A DNA stretch of 64,000 nucleotides from contig CAMFGY010000005.1 in the NCBI GenBank assembly GCA_945952065.1, positions 1 through 64,000 on the forward strand, given 5' to 3'. Every line of letters starts with the position of its first letter. Position 1 is the first letter of the stretch. The notes under the pieces were generated by a model, which saw nothing but the letters and a program-made list of their open reading frames with translations, did no database searches and had not been told where the DNA came from. Of the stretch, positions 36,395-45,894 are shown piece by piece. This DNA comes from an uncultured Burkholderiales bacterium (lineage in GTDB: Bacteria; Pseudomonadota; Gammaproteobacteria; Burkholderiales; Burkholderiaceae_C). The position numbers and the translations under genes are program-made.

Positions 36395-37936
36395 ATGATT
36401 CTGAATCAACTGAGAATAGGCACGCGCCTCAAACTGGCCTTTGCCCTCGTGATCGCCCTCTTGCTGGCCAGCCTGATGGCGGGGCTCTCGGCCCTGCGCC
36501 ATGCCAGCGAAACCATGGACCAAGTGGTGGAAGACCGCTATGCGCAAATTGCGCTGAGCAGCGCCATCAAGAACGTGGGCGACAAGGGCGTGATCACCAT
36601 TGGGCGGATTTTGCTGGCCGATGGGCCTGAGCAAGTCACGCGTTATATGGACGAATACGCCGCCCTGCGCGCGGCCAATACCGAGAACTTCGCCAAGTTC
36701 GAAAAGCTGCTGCACACCGATGAGAGCAAGGCCATTTTTGCCGAGCAGACCGAGGCCCGCAAAGCCTATGGCGGTGCGGTGCGCAAGTTCTTTGATTTGA
36801 TGAAGGCCGGCAAACGCGAAGAAGCGATGCAGACCTACCAAGGCGAGATGGCCAGTCTGCAGCCGCGCTACTACGCGCTGATCGACAAAATGGTGCAGCA
36901 CCAAGAGCAGGGCATGAGTGCTGATGTGGCCGAAGCCAAGGCCGCTTCGCAGCGCTCGCGCTGGGGCATGATGCTGTTCTCTGCGGTCGCAGTGCTCCTG
37001 GGCACAGCCACCGCCATCTCCATCACCCGCTCCATCGTGCGCCCCATCGACCGCGCCATCCACATGGCCGAAGCGGTGGCGGCTGGCCGGCTCACCTGGG
37101 ATCTGCAAGACGAGGGCAAGGACGAGATGGGCCGCTTGATGCAAGCGCTCAAGCATATGGTGGACAGCTTGCACCGCATCGTCTCTGAAGTGCGCAGTGG
37201 CGCCGACCTGATTGCCTCGACCTCGCTGCAAGTGGCCCAAGGTAACCAAGACCTGTCGGTGCGCACCGAGCAGCAGGCCAGCGCATTGGAAGAAACCGCC
37301 TCCGCCATGGAGCAGCTGACCTCGGCCATCCGACTGAGCTCAGACAACGCCAACCAAGCCAACCAATCGGCGCTGCAAGCCTCCTCGGTGGCCTCGCAGG
37401 GCGGCGAAGTGGTGGGCCAAGTGGTGGCCACCATGAGCTCGATTGCCGACTCCTCCAAGCGCATCGTCGAGATCATCAGCGTGATCGACGGCATTGCCTT
37501 CCAGACCAATATCTTGGCCTTGAATGCGGCGGTGGAAGCGGCCCGCGCCGGTGAGCATGGACGTGGCTTTGCCGTGGTGGCGTCCGAGGTGCGCAGCCTG
37601 GCTCAGCGCAGTGCGCTGGCGGCCAAGGAGATCAAATCGCTGATCGACAACTCGGTGGACCAGGTCGATCGCGGCAGCCAGATGGTGGAGCAAGCCGGCG
37701 CCACCATGCAAGAGGTGGTGACCAGCATCAAGCGCGTCAGCGACATCGTGGCCGAGATCAGCGCCTCCAGCCGCGAGCAGAGCGTGGGCATTGAGCAGGT
37801 CAACGAGGCCATCGTGCAGATGGACGACTCCACGCAAAAGAACGCTGCCATGGTGGAGCAAAGCACCGCCTCAGCCCGCGCGCTGCAAGACCAAGCCGAC
37901 AAGATGGCAGGGCTGGTGCGCACCTTCTCACTTTGA
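36395..37936 (+). CDS. Methyl-accepting chemotaxis protein, 4-helix-bundle sensor
   Basis: Chemoreceptor of 513 residues of the Tsr/Tar class: TM1 (about 11-32), a periplasmic four-helix-bundle ligand domain (about 33-185), TM2 (about 190-212), HAMP (to about 265) and a signalling domain. [26 protein letters not shown] is the methylation-helix signature of betaproteobacterial receptors. The tip [43 protein letters not shown] lies at about 365-405. There is no C-terminal CheR-binding pentapeptide (ends RTFSL). The ligand is unknown. Transcribed alone, upstream of the SucA-like gene. Confidence 0.95.
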   Translation: MILNQLRIGTRLKLAFALVIALLLASLMAGLSALRHASETMDQVVEDRYAQIALSSAIKNVGDKGVITIGRILLADGPEQVTRYMDEYAALRAANTENFAKFEKLLHTDESKAIFAEQTEARKAYGGAVRKFFDLMKAGKREEAMQTYQGEMASLQPRYYALIDKMVQHQEQGMSADVAEAKAASQRSRWGMMLFSAVAVLLGTATAISITRSIVRPIDRAIHMAEAVAAGRLTWDLQDEGKDEMGRLMQALKHMVDSLHRIVSEVRSGADLIASTSLQVAQGNQDLSVRTEQQASALEETASAMEQLTSAIRLSSDNANQANQSALQASSVASQGGEVVGQVVATMSSIADSSKRIVEIISVIDGIAFQTNILALNAAVEAARAGEHGRGFAVVASEVRSLAQRSALAAKEIKSLIDNSVDQVDRGSQMVEQAGATMQEVVTSIKRVSDIVAEISASSREQSVGIEQVNEAIVQMDDSTQKNAAMVEQSTASARALQDQADKMAGLVRTFSL

Positions 37937-38110
37937 TCGGACCAGCATTCGACCAGGAGACCCGGGCTCTGAGCCGTGCTGCGATGAACACACGGAGACA
38001 AAGACAGACCATGGACCAGAGCGCCGCAGAGTGCCCCCATGGCCCACCAAGTGCCCAGGGCCGCAACACGGCCCTGGCCTTGCTTTTTCAGAACCAGGGA
38101 GAGTTGTCGA

Positions 38111-40762
38111 ATGTTGAGTACCTTCACCCGCAGCCAGTGCTGGCCGCAGCGTTGCCGTTTCAATGCCATTGAAACCTTGTTGGACTGCCCGCCCGGCCAA
38201 GCCAGCAGCAGCACCGGTGCCAATGTGCAGGCCTGGGTGCAGGCCTACCGGGAGCAAGGCCATCGCATCGCCCAGCTCGACCCCCTGGACTTGGCGCCGC
38301 GCGCCGATGCTGCCGGGCTGAACCCGAGCCGCTTCGGTTTGTCACTCGAGGACGCCTTGCCTGCCGAAGCCCAGCTGCTGGGCGCCAGCACGGTGCAAGA
38401 GCTGCAATCCCGGCTGCAGACCATGTATGCAGGCACACTGAGTTTGGATTGCAGTGCGGTGCGCGATGGGACGCGCAGCGATTGGTTGTTCCGCAAGCTG
38501 GAGGCGCTGCCTTCGGCCGCCCAGGTGCTCAAGCAAAGCGGGCCCGTTTTGCTCGATCGTCTGATGCAGACCCAGAGCTGGGAGCGCCATGTGGCGGCGC
38601 GCTACCCCCAGGCCAAACGCTTTTCACTGGAGGGCTGCGAAGCTCTGTTGCCGCTGCTGGATGCTTTGATCGAGCAGGCCAGCGCCCATGGCGTGGGCGA
38701 GGTGCTGATGGGCATGCCGCACCGCGGCCGGGTCAATGTACTGGTCAACCTGATGGGCCTGCCGGCGCGCGAGGTGCTGGACTACTTTGACCCCGAGCGC
38801 GCCCGGCCGGTGCATCAGCGCGATTTGGTGTATCACTTGGGCGCGCAACGCCGCATCTCGACGCCGCATGGCGAGGTCGCTGTGCAGCTGGCCTTCAACC
38901 CCTCGCACCTGCAAAGCGTGCATCCGGTGGTGGTGGGCATGACCCGCGCTGCGCAAGACCGCGGCCAAAGCCACCAAGCCGGGCGGGCCATGGCCCTGGT
39001 GCTGCATGGCGACGCCGCCGTGGCCGGCCAAGGGGTGATGATGGAAACCTTGATGCTGAGCCAAAAAACCGGCTATGCCACCGGCGGCAGCGTCCATGTG
39101 GTCATCAACAACCAAGTGGGCTTCACCGAGCTCAACCCCATGGACGGCCAGCTGCCGCGCTATTGCACCGATGTGTCGCGCATGATCGATGCACCGGTGT
39201 TGCGGGTCAGCGCCGATGCGCCGGAGCAATTGCTGCGCGCCGCGCAACTGGCCTTGGCCTACCGCAGCCGCTTTGGTGCCGACATCTTCATCGACCTGAT
39301 TGGCTACCGTCGGCCCGGCCATTCGGAGCACGATGTGCCGGCCTTGACCAGCCCACAGCGCCAAGCCCGAATCGACGCCGCACCCTCGGTGCTGACACGC
39401 TTTGCGCAGCGCTTGCAAGACGCCGGGCTGGGCAACGCCGAACGCAAGGCCGAACATTGGCAAGCCCGCATCGAGGCCGCGCGCGCCGCTGCCCATGCGC
39501 AGTTTGACGCACCCCCGGCTGCCTTGCCGGCCGCAAGCGATGAGGCGGCTCAAGTCCAACACGCCAAGCCAAACCCCGCTCAAAGCTTGCCCGACTGGCA
39601 AGCCCTGGTGCAGCAACTCTGCACCCTGCCGCCCGGCTTCGTGCCCCACCCCATGGTGCAGACCTTGATCGAAGACTGGCAGGCCATGGTGGCCAGCGCA
39701 GATGCGCGGGTCGATTGGCGCTTTGCCGAAACCCTGGCTTTTGCTCAGGTGCTGCAGCAAGGACGGCCGATCCGGGTCTCGGGCATGGATGCGCAACGCG
39801 GCACCTTCTTCCATCGCTTGGCGGTCTGGCATGAGCAATCGGGCCAGGCGGGCAATGCAGCGGCACACCTGCCCTTGCAGCAACTGAACTCGCGCTGCGC
39901 CCGCTTTGAGGCCTTCAATTCACCGCTGTCCGAGGAAGCGGTGCTGGGCTTTGAATACGGCTACAGCTTGCTGGCACCGCTAGGCCTGCAGATTTGGGAA
40001 GCGCAGTTCGGCGACTTCGTCAATGGCGCGCAGGTCTTTATCGATCAGTACATCGCCTCGGGCGAGGCCAAATGGGGCTGCGCCTCGGGACTCACGCTCT
40101 TGCTGCCGCATGGCTATGAGGGCGTGGGCCCTGAGCATTCCACGGGCTTTTTGAGCCGCTTTTTGCAGCTCTGTGCCGAAGACAATTTGCAGGTGGTGAT
40201 GCCCAGCACGGCGGCGCAGTACTTTCATCTGCTGATGCGTCAGGCGCAAGCAGCGCAGCGCAAGCCCCTCATCGTGATGAGCCCCAAGGCCGTGCTCTAC
40301 GAAGAAGAAGCCTCGCACTCGGCACTGCAGCAGTTGATGCAGTCAGGCTTCGCCACCGTGCTGGATGACGACAGCGTGCAAGACCGCAGCGCCGTGGAGC
40401 GCGTGGTGCTGAGCAGCGGCAAAGTGCATTACGACTTGCTGCGTGCGCGCCGCGCCCTCGGCGGGCGGCAGCCCCGCGAGGCGCTGCTGCGCGTGGAGCA
40501 GCTTTATCCCTTCCCGAGCGAGCGCCTCGGCAGCTTGCTGGCCGGCTACCCCAACTTGCGCGAAGTCGTCTGGGCACAAGAGGAGCAACTCAATCAGGGC
40601 GCTTGGGCCTTTGTGCGCGATGAGATTGCGGCGGTCTTGCCCGCGGGCTCAAGCCTGCGCTGCGCCGCCCCGCCCAATCGCGCCGCCGGTGCCTGCGCCA
40701 ATCTGGCCGGGCACCGCGAAACCCAAGCGGCCCTGATGGCCGAGGCGCTGGGGCAGCGGTAA
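38111..40762 (+). CDS. Orphan SucA-like 2-oxoacid dehydrogenase E1 (ThDP enzyme)
   Basis: Thiamine-diphosphate enzyme of about 883 residues related to the E1 component of 2-oxoglutarate dehydrogenase. The core is conserved: GMPHRGRVNVLVNLMG (201-216), FNPSHL (262-267), the ThDP motif GDAAVAGQG...NN (300 to about 334), GYRRPGHSEHD, EFGDFVNGAQVFIDQYIASGEAKW-like region and VVWAQEEQLNQGAW. Two differences matter. The N-terminus lacks the usual LY--YL-DP-SV---W--YF segment that docks to E2. The serine after FNPSHLEIV in classic E1 is His here (QSVHPV), and KYH is VYH. There are no sucB or lpd genes beside it. ATG 38111 has AGGGAG upstream. It may act alone as a decarboxylase or carboligase, or on another 2-oxoacid. 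Confidence 0.88.
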   Translation: MLSTFTRSQCWPQRCRFNAIETLLDCPPGQASSSTGANVQAWVQAYREQGHRIAQLDPLDLAPRADAAGLNPSRFGLSLEDALPAEAQLLGASTVQELQSRLQTMYAGTLSLDCSAVRDGTRSDWLFRKLEALPSAAQVLKQSGPVLLDRLMQTQSWERHVAARYPQAKRFSLEGCEALLPLLDALIEQASAHGVGEVLMGMPHRGRVNVLVNLMGLPAREVLDYFDPERARPVHQRDLVYHLGAQRRISTPHGEVAVQLAFNPSHLQSVHPVVVGMTRAAQDRGQSHQAGRAMALVLHGDAAVAGQGVMMETLMLSQKTGYATGGSVHVVINNQVGFTELNPMDGQLPRYCTDVSRMIDAPVLRVSADAPEQLLRAAQLALAYRSRFGADIFIDLIGYRRPGHSEHDVPALTSPQRQARIDAAPSVLTRFAQRLQDAGLGNAERKAEHWQARIEAARAAAHAQFDAPPAALPAASDEAAQVQHAKPNPAQSLPDWQALVQQLCTLPPGFVPHPMVQTLIEDWQAMVASADARVDWRFAETLAFAQVLQQGRPIRVSGMDAQRGTFFHRLAVWHEQSGQAGNAAAHLPLQQLNSRCARFEAFNSPLSEEAVLGFEYGYSLLAPLGLQIWEAQFGDFVNGAQVFIDQYIASGEAKWGCASGLTLLLPHGYEGVGPEHSTGFLSRFLQLCAEDNLQVVMPSTAAQYFHLLMRQAQAAQRKPLIVMSPKAVLYEEEASHSALQQLMQSGFATVLDDDSVQDRSAVERVVLSSGKVHYDLLRARRALGGRQPREALLRVEQLYPFPSERLGSLLAGYPNLREVVWAQEEQLNQGAWAFVRDEIAAVLPAGSSLRCAAPPNRAAGACANLAGHRETQAALMAEALGQR

Positions 40763-40765
40763 TAA

Positions 40766-40822
40766 GTCACAGCGCGTGCGCAGCGTGGCCGCGAGCGCGC
40801 GCGCTGCGTACAGCGTGACCCC
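40766..40822. repeat. Long imperfect hairpin after the SucA-like gene
   Basis: GTCAC (40767-40771) pairs with GTGAC (about 40815-40819), and GCGCAGCG pairs with CGCTGCG inside, with mismatches between, around a CG-alternating loop. It begins a few bases after the SucA-like stop. No T-tract follows, so Rho-independent termination is not supported, but it could protect the 3' end or separate the two genes. Confidence 0.4.
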
Positions 40823-40828
40823 GGGTTC

Positions 40829-40842
40829 TTGACCTAGATCAA
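40829..40842. promoter_or_regulatory. FNR/Anr-type box before the Aer-like receptor
   Basis: TTGACCTAGATCAA matches the FNR/Anr consensus TTGAT-N4-ATCAA at nine of ten fixed positions, with C for T at position five. It is centred 87 bases before the ATG at 40923. An activator site at -41.5 would place the transcript start near 40877. It fits oxygen-dependent control of an energy-taxis receptor. Confidence 0.6.
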
Positions 40843-40922
40843 TAGTGGCAATGCCCACTGGGCCGAACCTCGCGCCCTCGATTCACAGTGAATCCAGGTC
40901 CACGAGTTTCCTTTCCTCTCCC

Positions 40923-42560
40923 ATGCGTATCAATCTGCCGGTCATTCCGCACGAGTACCCTTTCCCCAGCGGCCAAACCCTGGTCTCCACCACCGACGTC
41001 CAAGGCCGCATCCTGCACTGCAATGCGGCCTTTGTAGAGGTCAGCGGCTACAGCAAAGACGAGCTGCTGGGCCAAGCCCACAACCTGATCCGCCACCCCG
41101 ACATGCCGGAAGAGGCCTTCCGCGATATGTGGGCCACCATCAGCGCGGGCAGCCCCTGGTCAGGGCTGGTGAAAAACCGCCGCAAAGATGGCAGCCACTA
41201 CTGGGTGATGGCCAACGTCACGCCGCTGCTCAATGCCGGGCAGCTGACGGGCTATATGTCGGTGCGCTCGGAGGCCAGCCGCGCGCAGATTCAGGCCGCC
41301 GAGGCGCTGTATGCCGATATGCGCGCCGAGGCCAAGCAAGGTCGCTTGATCCATCGCCTGCGTGCCGGCCGCTTGCAGCGCCATGACGCGGCCGGGCGCC
41401 TGCGGGCGCTGGGCGAGCAGCTGTCAGCCTGGCGTGGCGCGCTCTTGCCCGCCAGCATGGCCATGCTGGGATGGGGCCTGGGCACAGCCGGTGCGCAGGC
41501 TTGGGTGGAGCTGGCCGTGCTGGGCAGCGCAGCGCTGGCCATGGACAAGCTGATCCGCTGGCGCAGCCAACAGGCGGTGCAGCAGGTGCAGGCCTTTGCC
41601 AATCAATTGGCGGCCGGTGATCTGAGCCAGGACTTCAAGCCCAGCAGCCATGCCCTGACTCGCGGCCTGGAGGCCTCACTCGCGCAATTGCGCGTCAATA
41701 TGCGCGCCCTGGTGTCCGACACCCGCAGCGAGTTGGAACGCATGACGGCGGTGAGCCACGAGATCGCCCAGGGCAATCAAGACTTGGCCCAGCGCACCGA
41801 GTCGCAAGCCGCCAATCTGGAAGAGACGGCCGCCAGCATGCAGCAGATCAGCGCCACGGTGAAGCTCAGCACCGATTCGACCCAACAGGCCTCCGGCGTG
41901 GTGGGCGAGCTGAACGCGGTGTCGCAGCGCAGCGGCGATGCGGTGCATTCGGTCACCACCACCATGGGTGCGATCGCGCAGTCCTCGCAGCGCATCGGCG
42001 AAATCATTCAGGTGATCGACAGCATTGCCTTCCAGACCAATATCCTGGCCCTCAATGCCGCCGTGGAATCGGCCCGCGCGGGCGAGCATGGGCGCGGCTT
42101 CGCGGTGGTGGCCACTGAGGTGCGGGCGCTGGCGCAGCGCAGCTCGAACGCCGCGCGCGAGATCAAGCAGCTGATTCAGGAATCGACCGAACGGGTGGAA
42201 GCCGGTGAGCGCCAGACCGAGCATGCGCGCAACAGCATCACCGCCACGCTGCAGTCGGTGCAACAGTTCGCCCAGCTGATGAGCGGCATTGACGACGGCG
42301 CTCGCGAACAGCTCAGCGGCATCTCGCAGATCTACGCCGCCATTCAAGAGATCGAAGGCATCACCCAACAGAACGCCGCGCTGGTGGAACAGCTGGCGCG
42401 CTCCGCCGTGCAGATGCGCGAGCAGGCCGACGAGGTGAACGCCGCGCTCAGCGTGTTCCGCCTGCATCGTGACGAGAGTCGACGCAAGCGGCCGGACGCG
42501 GTCAGCCTGCGCAAGGCGGCCCGCCAGAACCTGGCCGCCCAGGCTGCCAGCCTGCACTGA
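40923..42560 (+). CDS. PAS-containing methyl-accepting chemotaxis protein (Aer-like)
   Basis: Energy-taxis type receptor of about 545 residues. The N-terminal PAS domain (about 20-120) resembles that of Aer, which binds [46 protein letters not shown] and [20 protein letters not shown] hydrophobic hairpin (about 170-210) anchors it without a periplasmic domain, as in Aer. HAMP-like and signalling regions follow, with the tip [37 protein letters not shown] at about 364-400. It probably reads redox state. An FNR-type box lies upstream. ATG 40923 is chosen; the frame opens at 40845 without homology. Confidence 0.93.
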   Translation: MRINLPVIPHEYPFPSGQTLVSTTDVQGRILHCNAAFVEVSGYSKDELLGQAHNLIRHPDMPEEAFRDMWATISAGSPWSGLVKNRRKDGSHYWVMANVTPLLNAGQLTGYMSVRSEASRAQIQAAEALYADMRAEAKQGRLIHRLRAGRLQRHDAAGRLRALGEQLSAWRGALLPASMAMLGWGLGTAGAQAWVELAVLGSAALAMDKLIRWRSQQAVQQVQAFANQLAAGDLSQDFKPSSHALTRGLEASLAQLRVNMRALVSDTRSELERMTAVSHEIAQGNQDLAQRTESQAANLEETAASMQQISATVKLSTDSTQQASGVVGELNAVSQRSGDAVHSVTTTMGAIAQSSQRIGEIIQVIDSIAFQTNILALNAAVESARAGEHGRGFAVVATEVRALAQRSSNAAREIKQLIQESTERVEAGERQTEHARNSITATLQSVQQFAQLMSGIDDGAREQLSGISQIYAAIQEIEGITQQNAALVEQLARSAVQMREQADEVNAALSVFRLHRDESRRKRPDAVSLRKAARQNLAAQAASLH

Positions 42561-42637
42561 GCCCCAGCCGCGCGCCACAGCGCCAAGCGGCGCATCACCC
42601 CGCCGCTTGCGCGCTTGGCAAAACGCGCTATCATGCC

Positions 42638-42653
42638 AACCTATCGGAAGGTT
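42638..42653. promoter_or_regulatory. Inverted repeat upstream of the SDR gene (distal)
   Basis: AACCT (42638-42642) and AGGTT (42649-42653) with a 6-base spacer. It has the same arm-spacer-arm layout as the stronger repeat at 42748-42765, and so may be a second, weaker operator for the neighbouring TetR-type regulator. Confidence 0.35.
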
Positions 42654-42747
42654 TGCTTCAAAGGGTGGGCGCAGCTTGCACCTGTTGGAAACATCGCCAA
42701 ATCCGAGACGCCCAGCAGACTTCGGTCTGCTTTGTTTTCACCCAATG

Positions 42748-42765
42748 ACCTACCAAGTAGTAGGT
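42748..42765. promoter_or_regulatory. ACCTAC/GTAGGT operator before the SDR gene
   Basis: ACCTAC (42748-42753) and GTAGGT (42760-42765) are perfect 6-base arms with a 6-base spacer, ending 10 bases before the GGAG of the SDR ribosome binding site. The TetR-type gene downstream has a half-matching ACCTAC at 43584-43589 just before its own start. The shared half-site suggests one regulator binding both. Confidence 0.55.
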
Positions 42766-42783
42766 TTGTATTTGGAGATTGAC

Positions 42784-43563
42784 ATGACAGCAGCATTCAC
42801 GGGAAAGAAACTCTTGGTCATTGGCGGCAGCAGCGGCATGGGGCTGGAAACCGCCCGCTTGGTGCTGGAGCAAGGCGGGCGCGTCGTGCTGGTGGGCCGC
42901 CGCGAAGCGGTGGGCGAGGCCGCGCGCCAGCAATTGGCGCCGCTCGGCGAGGTGGCGGTGCTCAGCGCGGACCTGAGCCAAGAGGCGCAGGTGCAGGCCT
43001 TGATCCGGCGACTCGACGAAGAGCACCCGGACATCGAACTCTTGGTGAATGCCGCCGGCGTGTTCTTCCCCAAGCCCTTTTTGGCCCATGAACCCGCCGA
43101 TTACGACCAGTACATGGGCTTGAACCGGGCGATCTTCTTCCTGACCCAAAAGGTGGTGCAAAACATGGTGGCCCGCGGCCACAAGGGCGCCATCGTCAAC
43201 ATCGGCTCGATGTGGGCCCAACAGGCCATCGCGGCCACGCCGTCCAGCGCCTACTCGATGGCCAAGGCGGGCTTGCATGCGCTGACCCAGCATCTGGCCA
43301 TGGAGTTGGCCCCCCATGGCATCCGGGTCAACGCGGTGTCGCCAGCGGTGGTGGCCACGCCCATCTACGAAGGCTTCATCCCCAAGGACGAGGTGCACGG
43401 CGCGCTGCAGGGCTTCAATGGCTTTCACCCCCTGGGCCGCATCGGCACGCCGCGCGATGTGGCGGAGGCGATTGGCTTCTTGCTCTCCGACAAGGCCGCT
43501 TGGGTCACCGGCGCCATTTGGGATGTAGACGGCGGCGTGATGGCCGGGCGCAACCAGGGCTGA
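42784..43563 (+). CDS. Short-chain dehydrogenase/reductase
   Basis: NAD(P)-dependent oxidoreductase of 259 residues. The Rossmann glycine motif is GGSSGMG (14-20), the structural motif NAAG is in [10 protein letters not shown], and the catalytic Ser-Tyr-Lys set is in VNIGSMWAQ and SAYSMAKAG. The C-terminus [17 protein letters not shown] is the classical SDR end. [10 protein letters not shown] gives the adenine-binding Asp. The GGAG 8 bases before ATG 42784 sets the start; an upstream ATG at 42745 lies in the operator-like repeat. A TetR-type gene follows after 44 bases in the same direction and probably represses it. The substrate is unknown. Confidence 0.93.
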   Translation: MTAAFTGKKLLVIGGSSGMGLETARLVLEQGGRVVLVGRREAVGEAARQQLAPLGEVAVLSADLSQEAQVQALIRRLDEEHPDIELLVNAAGVFFPKPFLAHEPADYDQYMGLNRAIFFLTQKVVQNMVARGHKGAIVNIGSMWAQQAIAATPSSAYSMAKAGLHALTQHLAMELAPHGIRVNAVSPAVVATPIYEGFIPKDEVHGALQGFNGFHPLGRIGTPRDVAEAIGFLLSDKAAWVTGAIWDVDGGVMAGRNQG

Positions 43564-43571
43564 GTGGCTTT

Positions 43572-43601
43572 TACAATGCTTCTACCTACTGGTTGGTTAC
43601 C
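43572..43601 (+). promoter_or_regulatory. Candidate promoter and operator of the TetR gene
   Basis: TACAAT (43572-43577) is a good -10 element. ACCTAC (43584-43589), followed two bases later by GTTGGT (43592-43597), forms an imperfect inverted repeat sharing the ACCTAC half-site of the SDR operator. A start of transcription near 43584 would fall inside it, which fits autorepression. No clear -35 is seen. Confidence 0.4.
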
Positions 43602-43607
43602 TGGTGC

Positions 43608-44192
43608 ATGAAGCATTTTTCCGAACTGACGGCCTCGGCCGAACGCATTGTGGACGCGGGCGAAGCCTTGCTGCAGCGCCTGGGCTACAACGGCTTCTCT
43701 TACGAAGACGTGGCCCAGATGGTGGGCATACGCAAGCCCAGCGTGCACCACCACTTCGCCAGCAAGACCGAGCTGGGCGTGGTGGTGGCGCAGCGCTACA
43801 CGCACCGATTCCGTCAGTCGCTGCTGCAGATTGAAGGCCGCCACGCGCAAGCGCCGGAGCGCCTGAGGGCCTATGCGGACTTGTTCGAGGCCACTTTTTC
43901 CCAGGGCCGGCGGCTTTGTGTCTGCGGCATGCTGGGGGCCGAGTCCGAGGCTTTGCCCAGCGAACTCAGCGCCGAGGTGAAGCGCTTTTTCGAAGTCAAT
44001 CTGAGCTGGCTGAGCGAGGTGATCGCCGCCGGTCAAGCCGCGGGCGCGCTCAAGCCGACGCCCGCCGCCGATGAAGCGGCGGCCACCCTCTTGGCCACCT
44101 TGGAAGGGGCCATGCTGGTCGGGCGCGGCTTGCAATCCGAGTTCGGCCCAAGCCGAGCCATGGCCAGCTTGCTGAGCGCTTGGGGCGCTTGA
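43608..44192 (+). CDS. TetR/AcrR-family transcriptional regulator
   Basis: Repressor-type protein of 194 residues. The N-terminal helix-turn-helix is clear (AGEALLQRLGYNGFSYEDVAQMVGIRKPSVHHHFASKTELGVVV, about 17-60), and the C-terminal ligand domain is helical. A CVCGM segment (about 103-107) is a possible cysteine sensor, as in related regulators of electrophile-responsive oxidoreductases. It follows the SDR gene and shares ACCTAC half-sites with it. ATG 43608 is used; the frame runs far upstream inside the SDR gene in another frame without meaning. Confidence 0.93.
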   Translation: MKHFSELTASAERIVDAGEALLQRLGYNGFSYEDVAQMVGIRKPSVHHHFASKTELGVVVAQRYTHRFRQSLLQIEGRHAQAPERLRAYADLFEATFSQGRRLCVCGMLGAESEALPSELSAEVKRFFEVNLSWLSEVIAAGQAAGALKPTPAADEAAATLLATLEGAMLVGRGLQSEFGPSRAMASLLSAWGA

Positions 44193-44214
44193 GGAAGGTC
44201 TGCAGCGCCAGCGC

Positions 44215-45894
44215 TTACGCCGCTTTGGGCGGCGTGCGCAAAGCCACCATCAGCTGATTCCGCAAATTCTTCAGCAGGGTCAGCGCCCGGTCATTGACGA
44301 CCATGCGGCCCACCTCGGACTGGTCGCCATACATCATGCCCAGCACCTTGCCCTCATGGACCAAGGGCAGCACCAGGAAGGCCGCGCCGCGCACCCGCTT
44401 GGTGAACCACTCCGGCAGGCGCTGGTGAATCACCGGGTCGCTGGCGTCCACAATCAAGGTGTCCGCGCTCTTGGCGCAGAGCAGGCCAAAGAGCTCGCTG
44501 GGCGGCTGCAAGGGAATCTGGAAGTGCGGGGCCAAGACCACCGCCTTGTCGCCCACCCCCACCCGCCCGGTGAGCATGCCGGTGCTGGGGTCCAAAAGGC
44601 AGATGATGACGCGCTGCATGTCCAGCGCCTTCATCATCAGCCGCATGCTGGTGTCCATCACCTCGGCCAGCGGCGCGCCGCGCTTGTTCATGCGGCTGAG
44701 TTGATCAACGGCATCGGCCAAATCTTCGGCCAGGGCCTTGCGATAGGCCGCCGAGTTCGGGTCCAGCTTGGGCGGCGCTTGCACGGTCTTGGCCCCAGGG
44801 CCGCCGGGTGTGAGCGTGATGCCCAAGGCCTTCACCAAATCCAACCAAACGGTGCGGGCACTTTCAACACGCTCGGGCAGGGCTTCGGGGTCCAAGCCCA
44901 AGGGCAAGGCCCATTCGGCCGCAAACTTCTGCACCACTTGCTTGCGGATTTCGGCGCGCGCTTCGGCGTCGCCTTCCTCGGGCGCGTTCATCAACTCCAG
45001 GGCCAGACAGTTGGTGCCGGTGCACAAGGCGCGCAGGTATTCGTTGTCACTCAAGACGCGCTCCGGGTCGCTGGGGCGCAGCGACTGCATGCCGGTCAAG
45101 AGCGAGTCGGGCCAGCCCCACATGCCGGCCACCTTGATGCCGATGTCTTCAATGCCCAGCCCCCAACGCTGGCGCGCCAGCTTCTCGCGCGCCGCGTGGC
45201 GCTCGGCCGAGCCGAGCGCCAGTTCGTCGGCGTCCAGCAAGTCTTCAATGACCTGGGCATCTTCCTGAAAATGCAGGCCGGCCAGCAAGTCACCCAAGCG
45301 CTGAAACATCGCGGTGATGTAGATGCTGTCGATCAGCTTGCTGCTGGTGCACAGATCATGGGCCAGCAGCGCTGCGTACTGCGAGCGCGCAAACTCCAAG
45401 CGCAGGCGGTCGCCATCGGCCCCTTTGGGCAGACGATCAAACAGCATCAAGGAGCTGGCCAACATGCCGACGTTTTGAAAGCCCATCAAGCTGACGGCGC
45501 GCTGCATGCAGGTGATTTCGCCGCCACCGGCGGTTCGGTAAAACGCCGCGTTGATCAAACGCAGCAACTTGCTGACCATGGCCGGGTCGTCATGGATCAG
45601 GCCCGTCAAAGCCCGCGCATGCGAACGTTCGGAGCGCGCCACTTTTTGAATGCCTTGCACCGAGTCCTTCATGCTGGCGAAATCGGTCTGGCCTTCGATG
45701 CTCTGCATCAGGCGCAGCAAGCGGTTGCGGCGCAGGGCTTCTTCTTGTTCTTCAGCGGCCTGACGTTTGGCAGCCTCCGCCTCGGCTGCTGCGCTATCGC
45801 CCGCGTCGCCATCCCCGCCGGACTCGGCTCCACCCGCCAGGGCTACGTCTGACTCGGCCGCAGAAGGCGAGTCTTTGACTTCACTTTCGCTCAT
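44215..45894 (-). CDS. HDOD-GAF domain signalling protein
   Basis: Cytoplasmic protein of 559 residues. An acidic Ala/Glu-rich N-terminus (1-55) precedes an HDOD domain (about 57-270), with IHDDPAMVSKLLRLINAAFYR and ITCMQRAVSLMGFQNVGML as the usual core. The HD-type catalytic residues are missing, as always in HDOD. A C-terminal GAF domain (about 390-545) follows a helical linker, with FLVLPLVHEGKVLGMMYGDQ as its end strand. HDOD proteins act in cyclic-di-GMP, motility and cell-cycle circuits, mostly through protein contacts. Transcribed alone; convergent with the TetR gene and divergent from macA. Confidence 0.9.
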   Translation of the reverse strand: MSESEVKDSPSAAESDVALAGGAESGGDGDAGDSAAAEAEAAKRQAAEEQEEALRRNRLLRLMQSIEGQTDFASMKDSVQGIQKVARSERSHARALTGLIHDDPAMVSKLLRLINAAFYRTAGGGEITCMQRAVSLMGFQNVGMLASSLMLFDRLPKGADGDRLRLEFARSQYAALLAHDLCTSSKLIDSIYITAMFQRLGDLLAGLHFQEDAQVIEDLLDADELALGSAERHAAREKLARQRWGLGIEDIGIKVAGMWGWPDSLLTGMQSLRPSDPERVLSDNEYLRALCTGTNCLALELMNAPEEGDAEARAEIRKQVVQKFAAEWALPLGLDPEALPERVESARTVWLDLVKALGITLTPGGPGAKTVQAPPKLDPNSAAYRKALAEDLADAVDQLSRMNKRGAPLAEVMDTSMRLMMKALDMQRVIICLLDPSTGMLTGRVGVGDKAVVLAPHFQIPLQPPSELFGLLCAKSADTLIVDASDPVIHQRLPEWFTKRVRGAAFLVLPLVHEGKVLGMMYGDQSEVGRMVVNDRALTLLKNLRNQLMVALRTPPKAA

